From Echinococcus granulosus (taxonomy: Eukaryota > Platyhelminthes > Cestoda > Cyclophyllidea > Taeniidae), in assembly GCF_000524195.1 (NCBI RefSeq), contig NW_020170423.1:219436-283435 (forward strand): DNA of 64,000 nt, in the 5' to 3' direction. Each line of letters starts with the position of its first letter. Within the stretch, counting starts at the first letter, position 1. Shown piece after piece: positions 48,901 to 58,900 of this stretch. Below the pieces are notes generated by a model. It was not told the DNA's origin. It did not search any database and was given only the letters and a program-made list of their open reading frames with translations. The translations under genes and the position numbers were made by a program.

Positions 48901-50136
48901 TGGTACAAATGAGGAGGGAAGGATCACGTTAAGGCAGATGATGACGGTTGGAATACCTTCCTATAATTTAGTCGACTGCCTGGAAAAGGACCCGCACTAT
49001 GGACAGACGACTGAAAGCTCCAGGTGACCTTTATTCCAGTTGCCGACATTAACATATGAGCTGAGGTCAGTGTTGGTACCCTCAAGATAAACACAAATCT
49101 AAAATATTTGGCAAAAACATTCGCGGTAGAATAAATCTTATGTTACAATTCCGTGGCAGTAATCTCCTGTACAAATAAAGGATAGCAAGGTGTGTATACC
49201 TACAACGAATGTAATGTCACAGGTTGTGAATAAACTCGCTGTTTGGAGGGTCAAAGGTAGAATTCAGGTGATTTTGGCGAATACAAGGCAATGATATGGC
49301 AATGACATAACATCATCACAGAGATCGGATGAACTTTATTATCGTGAGGATGACCACTGTTAAAGTGATTACCGGTCTCTGCCTACTATCGTTTCAAAAA
49401 CTAGTAAGCAATCCTTCACGTTGAAGAGCGATTATATGGATGTAAATAGGCTCACTTAGTCCGGGAATACTCAAAACTGAGTACGTTGAGAATTCGGTCG
49501 CGCGGCTTCGAGTAAAATTGCTCCACAAACTCCCCCAGAGATAATCGCATATCCGACTGAAGTGCTACATCGATGACGTCAATGGGGATTTTGGGATCAG
49601 TGAGATTAACCACATCGTGAAGGGTAAAGTTTGAGGGAGGAACTTTCATACGCAAACCGTCTTTATTCGAGATAACAATGGGCTTTTGGAAACCCTCATT
49701 CTCCAAATTGAACCCATTCACCTCCTCGCCAAGTTTGTAGTCGACAAAGGGTTCTGGACTGGGCGGAATAAGTATAGAAAATGAGACCACTTTTCGAATT
49801 TCATAAGGTATTTTTGTATCTTCCACTACACACAACAGACAACCCAACGAAATCCTTTTATTAAATGTTCACGTAAGCAACAGATATAACAGCTGACATT
49901 AATGACCAAAACCAGTTCCGAAACCCTACGAGGTGACTCAAAATAATGCAATAAGTGAGCGAGATTTCAAAAAAGAGGGGAATAACCTACTAATTTAAAG
50001 ACAATAAAATTGATGCAACTCAGGAGAACCGAAGCAACTTACTCAAGAAACTCTCTGCCTAGCAGTTTTTCAATAAACTCAGGCGTTCCAGCTGCTGGTT
50101 CCATACAACAGGGATGAAAGCCAGATTGTACTAAAT
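45931..50136 (-). CDS. PHF8: KDM7/PHF8-type JmjC histone lysine demethylase (5' end not resolved)
   Basis: JmjC oxygenases of this family remove methyl groups from histone H3K9/K27 and H4K20 in the nucleus, using Fe(II) and 2-oxoglutarate. Minus-strand exons: 50136-50043, 49758-49456, 48795-48579, 48389-48281, 48176-48026, 47952-47846, 47690-47593, 47468-47233, 47146-47028, possibly 46433-46398, and 46059-45931. Phases agree at each junction. Family hallmarks are [46 protein letters not shown], the iron ligands in [19 protein letters not shown], the cosubstrate lysine in GEKIFYV, and the third ligand in [14 protein letters not shown] basic patch [19 protein letters not shown] near the C-terminus resembles the family's lysine-rich end. 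The N-terminal PHD finger that reads H3K4me3 was not found between this gene and KDSR. PHF2 or KDM7A are equally possible vertebrate counterparts. The stop codon is uncertain. Confidence 0.83.
46256..46341 (+). other. Exon-like block on the plus strand inside the KDM7-like gene
   Basis: TTGCAG acceptor, 86 nt open in one frame ([19 protein letters not shown]), then a GTAAGG donor. It lies opposite an intron of the minus-strand gene. No partner exon was recognised on the plus strand, and the similarity is unknown. Confidence 0.3.
46455..46549 (-). CDS. Possible alternative last exon of the KDM7-like gene
   Basis: An AG at 46550-46551 enters in phase 1, matching the donor after 47028, and leads to [19 protein letters not shown] and then TGA at 46455-46457. 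It conflicts with the model that continues to the basic exon at 46059-45931, so it could be an alternative terminal exon or chance. Confidence 0.35.
48026..49758 (-). CDS. KDM7-like segment: JmjC catalytic core
   Basis: Exons 49758-49456, 48795-48579, 48389-48281 and 48176-48026. The two first Fe(II) ligands (His and Asp of HIDFGG) are in exon 48795-48579, the 2-oxoglutarate lysine in exon 48389-48281, and the last histidine (GWIHAVY) in exon 48176-48026. All catalytic residues are present, so an active demethylase is expected, unlike human PHF2, where the last ligand is Tyr. An acidic Ser/Glu insert ([15 protein letters not shown]) lies just before the HxD motif. Confidence 0.88.
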
Positions 50137-51281
50137 CTAAAAGTGAAGGCAGATTAGAATACTTCATTAGTTTAACTGTCCAAATTTTGAATCATGCGTT
50201 TAAAGATGCGGCTACGTTTGAGCATTTTAATACAAAGAGACCAGAATAACGAAAAAAAATGTCAGAGTAAAGCTTATAAGAAGTGAAGATGATTCGTTTG
50301 CAAAGATGGATAAAAGACTCGTGCAATTAGTATACACACCAATAACTTATGCACAAGCATTTACTGTGCTTTATCAACAAGAGTAAATACATAATTCACG
50401 ATGGATATGATCGACACAAATCACCGAATGGCCGTAAACCCAAACCTAACAACCACGCCTTTTAAGCAAAGGACCCTGGGAGGGAGTGATGGAAACCACC
50501 ACCATTTTGGTTTCTAGGTCACTTTGGTGTAGAAAACAATGACTGTGTAGCAGTTTCACACATTGAATTTATGGTTTTAACTGACACAATTCTCAAAGGA
50601 ATCAAGGTATAAGTTTACCGCTTATTTATTGGACAGCAAATCAGCAATTTAAACTTTTTGAATGAAATGCGAAGAATCAATATGGGTTACACTATTACAA
50701 GGAAGTGCATAGAATATTGTTGGATACAGCAGTACCCCAACAATTAGGGTAAGAACAGAAACTGCATTAGACACCAAAATACTAGGTTAATTGGTGCGAA
50801 ACTGCCTGCCCCTCGCCCATAGATAAATACCTCCCATTGGGAAATTTCCGAGGTCGCTGTAACTGCACTGCTTCAGGGAGAGCACGCTAGACCCCATTAG
50901 ATCCGGGGGTTTCCGAGCTTTTATATCAATGCTGCGCCATCAGCTCTCCTGTTGAAAAGTGTATCGCGTAGGACCACTACTAAATAAGCGTTCGTTTGTT
51001 CCCACTTTATTGTATTCCGATGAAATGACTGAGATACTTATGCAGTATGTTAGTTGGTTGTTTAACGCTTGATTTTGGTAACGGACTCCTTAGGGGCTCC
51101 GCCATTGTATTCCCACAGGATGGCCTGACCTCAGTGCCATACCAGCAGTCCCCAAGCCCTTCTGTAGGTAGGTAATAGTATCTCCTCAAACACTAAGATC
51201 TCTTGCTTCTTGGTTACTACAATCACGCAACCACCATATCTCTTCAATACTCATCAGACCGGGTTTCACTACGAGGAATAA
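50137..51281. other. Region upstream of the KDM7-like gene and 3' of KDSR
   Basis: Expected location of KDM7 5' exons, but no Cys-rich PHD exon or convincing start was seen on the minus strand. A stretch at about 51105-51190 resembles the LTR-like repeats at 13938 and 16471. Confidence 0.4.
51105..51190 (+). repeat. Possible solo LTR fragment
   Basis: GATGGCCTGACCTCAGTGCC, then ACCAGCAGTCCCCAAGC, then TAATAGTATCTCCTCAAAC follows the same order of blocks as the Gypsy LTR-like repeats (GGCTGGCCTT, ATGCCAGTAGTCCAAAC, TATATTCT-CGTCCTCAAGG). The similarity is modest. Confidence 0.3.
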
Positions 51282-51287
51282 TTTATT
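51282..51287 (-). terminator. Likely KDSR poly(A) signal AATAAA (minus strand)
   Basis: TTTATT on the plus strand, 45 nt beyond the KDSR stop codon, which is a suitable spacing for a short 3' UTR. Confidence 0.5.
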
Positions 51288-51331
51288 AAGTTAGACAATA
51301 GAAGTAAAAAATAACAGAAAATGGTAACCAT

Positions 51332-53296
51332 TTAATGCTCCTGCCGCCTCCCTTTTCTGCCATGCCAAAGAATACAGGCACGGCACCAATAGGCGAAGCC
51401 CAAGAGAGCGATCTTGAAGAGAGGCGCAAGGAAGACCTCGAGCACAGCAATAAAGGGAGATGGGAGAGGCAGCGGGCAGTCTTGCTGAGCCCGGCTGACG
51501 CCCGCAGTGGCCCACGAGAGCGCACGCCCCGTAGCACCGAGGAGGGAGCGCCTACGGCCCAACAGCACGTCATGCATCGCGCTCGCTGCCACCGACGCCG
51601 GTGACTCCAGTCCACCCGCCTCCGATATTGCTCGCGTAGTTGCTGGCTTACCCACGTTTTCCGCCTAAACAGATGCGAAAGTCAGCAATGTGTGTGCCAG
51701 AATCACGTATGTAACGATCTGATTTCCCTGCCTGAAATCACACCACATATGCACGACGCAGTATACTAATAGGAAGTCAGTCAGAATTAAAATAAGACAC
51801 AATCAGTTCAACTGGTACCACACTAGGAAAATAAAATATCTGGGCTGTGTTAGTTGACTTTCTTCAGTCACTTTTTTTCTCAGAATCGATGTTAGACAGT
51901 TTGGAAGCAATACTGAGATCAAAATGGGAGCGGCCAGACTCGGATTTCTTTGTTTATTAATACAAAATGCTTAACGAAAGCGACATAGGCAAGCTTGTGC
52001 CGCATTGGGAAAGGAGTAGTGCAGTGAATGTAACGATGATTAATTCAGCGAATCGAATTCTGTAGTCTTATTTCAAACCCAAGTTTCAGGGAAAATTGGG
52101 CTAAAAAGGCCCATTTACCAGTAGACCAGGAGTATCCGTGTCCGGTGGAAAGATGATCGTGACAGCGGGTCCCATATCCTCCAACTCCTGTTGCAAAATG
52201 TCCGCGAACGTGGTGATAGCAGCTTTGGCAGCGGCGTAAGCAGCGAAGCCGTAGATGGGCACGAGGCTGGCGAGGGAAGAGACAAAAACGATTCGGCGCT
52301 GTGAAACGCCCCGCTTGTCTCCCTTCTCTACGTCATCTGGTGAGAGCATGGCAGGCAGAAGGGCCTTGGTCACATGCACCGCACCCAAGTAGTTCAGTCG
52401 CATTAGACGATCAAAGACCTCCGGTGGGCTCGCCTCGAAGGTCTGCGCCACAGCTGCACCCGCACAATTGATGAGCACGTCTACCGTGCCAACTGAAGAA
52501 GGATGAACACTTTACGGTTGAGTTCTTTATTCAGTAGAACACTACAAGGACCTCTAAAAGCCGAATTACGTTTCAAAGAGGGGTAGGCAAGATCAAATAT
52601 TCATAAGACATGCTTTTACTAAGATGGTCTCATGCAATTTTCTTGATCTTGCGAAGTAAAAACATCTCAAGTTGGCTTGATGGAGCCTGTGAGCAAAATA
52701 CTCAAGCTTGATTTTGCCAGAAACTAGACGGATAAATTCAATTAAAAGCAAAAACCTTGACCACCCATAAGTTAACCCAGTCAGTACGAGCTTCACTGCA
52801 GTCCATAAATACATCCCAATTGGGCTCACCATCGTGGGTGACCACCAGACTCTGCCTAATCTCCTCATAGGGGGCAGTAATGTCAAGGGAGATGGTGCGC
52901 AGGTCGCAGGCGGTGCCGTGGGATTCGATCAGGGCGGCACGCGCCTCCGCCAGACGGGTGACGTCGCGTGCGACAAGGGTGAGGCGGGTGGGGCCACGGC
53001 GCAGCGCCTCACCAGCCAGCGCCAGCCCAATGCCTGAGGAACCGCCGGTGATGAGTACGTGGCGCCCGGACAGACTAACCTCCCGTGGCCGGCACCATAT
53101 CCACCACCAAAACAAATAGACCAATACTAGGGTACCTTCAAGGTATTAGGACATTGGTCTGATCAAACACGGAAGTTAATACACGCGGCACTACATGAGA
53201 ACAGCTTTCCGCTATATACGCCTATAGCCAATTCATACCACCACAACAGTAGAGGACCAGAAAAATGGCAACGATTGCACGGCTTAAAGATCGCAT
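51332..53296 (-). CDS. KDSR: 3-ketodihydrosphingosine reductase
   Basis: This short-chain dehydrogenase reduces 3-ketodihydrosphingosine to dihydrosphingosine with NADPH, the second step of sphingolipid synthesis, at the cytosolic face of the ER. Four minus-strand exons: 53296-53239, 53126-52830, 52492-52119 and 51664-51332, with phases 1, 1 and 0, giving 353 residues (human 332). The start ATG at 53296-53294 opens a hydrophobic anchor (RAIVAIFLVLYCC). Then come the cofactor motif TGGSSGIG, LVARD, INCAG, the catalytic Ser in IVFVSSLAS, Tyr and Lys in YAAAKAA, and PPDTDTPG, a signature of this enzyme. The last exon encodes a C-terminal hydrophobic segment (PFIAVLEVFLAPLFKIALLG), as in KDSR. 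All catalytic residues are present. A larger open frame in the same last exon is a shadow. Divergent from the TRIM9-like gene by 2.7 kb. Confidence 0.92.
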
Positions 53297-55992
53297 ATCA
53301 ACTTGTCTTTGATTCCAATTATGGATACGCTGTTGGCTAGGAGTGGGAGGACCTCAACGAAGATGCACGAGGAATCGGGTGTCACGAGGTTTGACTGTCA
53401 AGTTTCAGGTAAATTGAGGTGCCAGCAAAAAAGTTGCTCCAAAAATGGCACTTACTAGGTTTTCCATGTTCTGCTTAAGTAGTGGCTTTACGAGGCAAGT
53501 TCGTACTGCAATCAGAATTGGTTAATCCAAGCTGAGGTAAACTTCAATGTAATGGTTAGTCGGTTAACAGCACGTCTGATGCTTTAAGCGTCATAAAGCC
53601 ACTTCGCTCATAATAAACTGCTTTCTAAAATACAGAATTTTAAGCCAGTTTAAATCTAGATCTTGTCAAAACCTAAACCTCCCGAACAGTGACCAGTTTG
53701 ATTGGAACAAAAACCTTCTATTTCAAGATGAAAAAATTTAATCAACAGATTGATCGTAAAGTCTCTTTATGGTTAATTTCCACTGTTTGACGAAGCAGTA
53801 GAACAGGGGCATGCAAAAAAAGCTATTCAGTGGGCAATAAATTACTTCTACCACTAATGTCTAGAAAGAAAATATTGGAAATGATAAGGTCAGAGTGATC
53901 CCAGATCTCACATTTTACATTAAATATCAGGAAAATGAGCATAAAGTCCAAACGACAAATACCCTACCTCCAATAAGAAGAAACATTTGAGGCACACTAC
54001 CTGCTTCAAACGCAAACCCTCGTTAAACGTAGTTGAGGTTGCACAGGGGTCAAGGTCAGTGAATTAAAATGTGCGTCAGAGATAAAAAATAAAACGAGAC
54101 AGAAGGGGGTTACTCAACTATGCCACCATCAAATCAAAGTATAACAAAGGCTTTTAAAGACATAACATCATAAATGCGCTGATAAAATAATTGGCTCGGA
54201 TGTAATTTTTGGCTTCTAATTTCACAGGGAAGGGTTCTTCCTCTACTGATAAGAATCAAGCATAATTTTGTACGCCATATCCCTCCTCCTTTCAAATCTG
54301 GATTAGTTAGAATTAAATTTGTGCATATAGATGATAATTTTTGTAGATTACCCTCACGAACTTAGCTGAAGTCATTTATTTCTTAAACTAAAGGGGTCTT
54401 AACGCACATTAATTACATTATTTGCCGGTAGAATACTCAGTAGCAGCAATCAGTAGCTTCCCGTTTTAAGCATTTTGCTAGCAGTACGACAGATTCTACT
54501 CTTCAAAAAGAACAGTATATTTATACAAGTCGCATTTGTGCAAACTTTGGATCTCCAATGCGAGTATCACATCCAAAACCTGTCGTGGTTAAGGGGCGAA
54601 GTGAGTCAGTTTTCACATACTTATCCAGATTCTGACAAATATATTTAGGTGAAAGCAATAAATAAAGGTTTGCCCTACAGTCTGTATTTTTCCTCCGAAT
54701 CCCCATATTTTAGCCTTAATTAATTATTATTTGGCCCAAAGCTAGGTCCATCACATGCATTCTGTAACGAAAATAATCGGGAAGACGCTTATAGAAATGG
54801 TGAATACTTTGAAAACATAATTTACTGACTTGGGGTTTATTAAAGTTGCCAAGTATATTTACCCCCTTTTCTGACATGCTCGGCTGTGTCAGCTGCATTT
54901 CAGCTTCAATGGTAGTGAAAATTTCCTCTATTACATCACAAAGAAAGATCGGACCATTAAGCTCTCAAGTTTTGGGTATTCTCGTCAACAGCTTTTGAAT
55001 AATTTATGCGACTTTCTTGTCTGAAGCAAAAGATGAAGAACAGTGACTTTTAACCCAACCATTTGGCAGAATATTCCCCAACTTTTGTGCTGAGCACCAA
55101 ATAAGGAGGAATTTTATGAGCGCAGGACATTTTCCTGTCTAAACCGAGGGAGAGATTAGTTCCTTTTACCCATACAGGAGGATGAGGAACCAACATGCGG
55201 TTTGACAGCTGTTATATCCAAATGTCTGGGAGATCGCGGTCAAATACCCCGGTCAGGTCGTTTTACCCCTATTTGTGAACCAAAGCCCTCAAATTGCCAA
55301 TTTGGGGCTTAGAAATAGAGGATAACTTCACTTGACTGCACTCGTTGACAGTAGCGTCCTCCAGGTGATACTACTCGGCACTAATATGCGTTTACCAAAG
55401 CAACTCGCTGCAACAAAACTACGTAAGTAAACACTTTTTGAGAAAAACAGTTTATCTGCTGTTGTCTTCGAGGGTATTTCCGCTATCGTTGACTCAAACG
55501 ATAAGGAAAATTTTCCACATAGTGGATAGAATCCAAGCTAAACTGAAATCTCCTCGCTTGTCTGAGATATATCAACTGATCTGCCTACTTTTTTTAACTA
55601 CTCCGAGAATCCCAACCGACAGCAACGTCACTTGAACATAAACAAGGAAACGCGTTTGCTAAATGGAGGCAAAAAATCTACGAATTAGAGCATTAGTCCT
55701 AATATATGAGGATTCAAATTTGTGGGATAATGTGTCTCCACCCACGCTCGCCTGTAGCCAATCAGATGTCGCCCTACGGACGAGGGGCAAGTAGACAGGC
55801 CCTAGAGAGCGCGCGCACATGCACGCACGCACACACGCACAGAGGCACGTTTGTCACCACACTCCCCAACAGCCCGCTGCAACTCCATTCGCAAGACCAA
55901 CGTGTATTGCAGACTCATTGTTTTCCCACTTCGCCCTCATAAAAAAGGCACATTGACATCAGTAGCCTGACATGGACTAATGCGCAGTTAAT
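53297..55992. other. Divergent intergenic region between KDSR and the TRIM9-like gene
   Basis: Should contain promoters of both genes. AT-rich with no confident exon; it ends in a CA/CG-rich stretch (55806-55850) about 150 bp before the TRIM9 start codon. No TATA box or other core element can be assigned with confidence. Confidence 0.45.
55806..55850. repeat. CACG/CA-rich simple repeat
   Basis: Run of GCGCGCAC-ATGCACGCACGC-ACACACGCAC, a simple purine/pyrimidine alternation in the likely 5' UTR or promoter of the TRIM9-like gene. Could adopt Z-DNA; that is inference. Confidence 0.7.
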
Positions 55993-58900
55993 ATGGCGAC
56001 CACAGCGAAGGACACTTTAAATGTGCCTGCTGTGATGAGCCCAAACAGATGTTCCACCCTATCTTCCGCCTCCTCAGTCCGATTGCAGACAGGACTGGTC
56101 AAAATGGACCCTGAACTGCGTTGTCCCACATGCTCCCGCTACTTCCTCAGCCCTATTCTTATGCCCTGTGGACATTCCTTGTGCACCTCCTGTGCTGTCA
56201 ACGCCTTACGACCCGTCTCCGATGCTACAGTGTCTGCTGCTGTTCAGGCCGTCATCTCCGCCAATGAAGCGTCAAATGCATCACAGAAACGTCCTTCCAC
56301 CGCCTTTGAGGCAATAATTCATAACGAGCCTAATCTGGAGGGCAGTAGCTCAACAGTGAGTGGTGCCAGTCATGGCGGGACGGACTCAGACCAGCAGAGT
56401 ATTGTTAGTGAGGCCGATTCGGGTGTTGTGATGGCGAGTCGAGTGGGGATTTATGCTAGTCGGCTGCCAACAATCATCTGTCCCAATTTGCTTGGATTTA
56501 TTCAGGTCACTCACCCCTCCACTGTATCTCAACAGGTGATTCAAAGTCTGACAAACGGTCTCGCCTGTCCTTTGTGTCACCGAATAGTCGCACTCATGGA
56601 TGAAAAGGGGATTAACCATTTACCTCGGAATCGTGCTCTGGAGCGTGTACTTGCTAAATTGGTCGGAGAAGAGGCTGTGACAAGCCCTCTCCGGCTGGAC
56701 AATCCCACAAGACAGGGCGTTCCAATTTGTCAACTTTGTGACGAACCAGACCCACTCAACATGGACCCACTCTCTATCGGTGGTGCACGAATCAGTGAAA
56801 GTGGATCCCAGGGTGGAACTGCAGCCACGGTTTGGTGTGAACAGTGCAGTATCTTTTACTGTGAGGAGTGTCGTGAGCGTTGTCATCCCAAACGTGGTCC
56901 CCTTCTGAAGCACGGCCTCCATCCAGCTTCCACTGGCGCTGAAATCGTCCGACAGAAGCGACAAAGCCAACCCTCCATGTGCTCCGAACATCCACATGAG
57001 CCTGCCAGTCTGTTTTGCATCGCTTGCCGCGTGGCGATTTGCAATGAGTGTGTGCTTCCCGACACCATTCAAACTACATGCATTCGGACACCCAAGTCCT
57101 ATGGTCGGCATGCCCATCAGGAGGTGCAAATCCTACAGAACTACTGCAAAAATAAAAAGGTGAGTAGCTATTTCACCTCCCTTGCTAAGTTGCATTTATC
57201 TCCGCCAACTGTTTAAAGTTTTATGAAGTGAGTGACAGGTGTGAGGCGATGTTTGGGCAGGTGAAAAAAGGGTATACAAAAGAGGTCCGCGATTCGGTCC
57301 GAGTGAAAACTTTCTCACGGCAGTTTAACAGGGTAAGAGGTGGAATTGCTGCACCGACAAACCTGTCGGGGTTGTTTCACCTCCGACTCGAAGTACGCGC
57401 TACATCCATTTACCTTGTAAAGGAGCAACATCAATCAAATGGGATGCATTTTCTTGGGAGTAAATGGGTGTGTGCGCGCATGTGTGTGCTTTTTTCTTCC
57501 AAATATGTACATTAAGCGTAGTTTACCCTTTTATTCCTCCTTTTTTGATGAGATAAACAACTTTATCCGTTTTAAAGGTAGGGGAAAATAAATGCAATCG
57601 TTTTCCCCACTGAGTAAACAATTTTTTGATAGGAAGTCCTCCCCATTCTGCAAAATCTCGTGGGAAATAATAAAATATTATTTAAAAATGGTCCTTTTTA
57701 AGACCACTGCGTACGTACCGAGACAGGACGTCAATCTATCCGTGATTGACTACCTATTGTTGGACGATGTGAACGAGAGATTAGACGGCGCGGCAAAGTG
57801 CCCACAGGGGAGGGATTCAAGGCGGACAGTTTGATCTTGGTGAACCGCCCATCAACTTCCAGTGTATTGATGCATTTTGAAGGCACCAAATCACATCAAA
57901 GGAGGCGTCCTGACCACTGTCCACTGCTCTGGGTCACTTTCAAAAGGGAGTGCTTTTTTTGCGACATAAATGGAAACTCTTGAAAAAAAGTCGTAACTTG
58001 AGTTGCCTCCATTCCACACTTTATGTTACGAACGACTTACCGAATGTTCTACCTCCACTTGCAAGATGATGCTTACCGGCGACCATTTCCTTCCGACCGC
58101 CGATAAAAGCGTGTTACATGTGCCGCATCATTAAAAGCGGTAAAAAAGTTGTCATCGTGCCAAGTTGGGTGCTTTGAATTGGCCGAAATTGCCACGCAGT
58201 TGGGCGAATTCCCCACTTCCATACCGCAAACAGGAATCATGTTTATACTTTGGCTTCCGTGGAATTCATTTTTTTTGTCCTAGCAATTCGATCCGTGTAG
58301 TTGATTACAAACTGCTTTTTTGACCAAAAGGGCAGCGTTTTTCGTGAGCCTACGGTTATTAATCTCTTTAAGTATACAAATATCAGGTCAGCTTGCGTCG
58401 AGGTAGGTGGAAGCACGTTTTGCTTACTCTGTCACAAGGCTAATTTTAGGCCTTTTCTTCTACCTACCCCAGAGTGAATAGTTTATTGTCCTTGGGATGA
58501 TTCTTTGGAAAAAAAGCACATAACCCGTGGCCAGTATTTAAGCGCTACAAATTCTACCCACTACAAAATCGGTAAAATGGGAGACCAAGGTGCTTAGAAC
58601 AATTTTTAAGTGTTTAATTGAGGATCCGAAACTGTGTTCAGGCCTGTTTTTCAAAAAAATAGCTGCTTCCCAAAGTCATTGTACCACAATGAAGCGAGGG
58701 GAGGTAGATAGGCGGAGGAGCGTGGACTGAGGTAGGTGGATTTGTACACATCCTGAGGTACCACTGGATAGCCGCTGAAACGATCGGGGAGGAACTTCAT
58801 CCAGGCAGTAGATAAGGCTAGGGCATGTGATTTACCTTCCAACGTGTGTGTGTCGGGCTTCCTAGCCGGCCGGTGGACTTTGGACCGCTAGGAAGGAGAG

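Noticed and set aside
50820..50960. GC-richer stretch considered as a small nuclear or spliced-leader RNA
   Set aside because: No match to remembered U1, U2, U4 or U5 cores or to a spliced-leader donor; no Sm site in place.
51286..51615. Arg/Ser-rich minus-strand frame overlapping the last KDSR exon
   Set aside because: Out of frame with the KDSR C-terminus (ENVGKPATTRAISEAGG and the hydrophobic tail), which splices in phase 0 from 52119.
56386..57129. Minus-strand frames across the TRIM9 first exon
   Set aside because: Reverse-strand shadows; RING and B-box cysteine patterns fix the plus frame.
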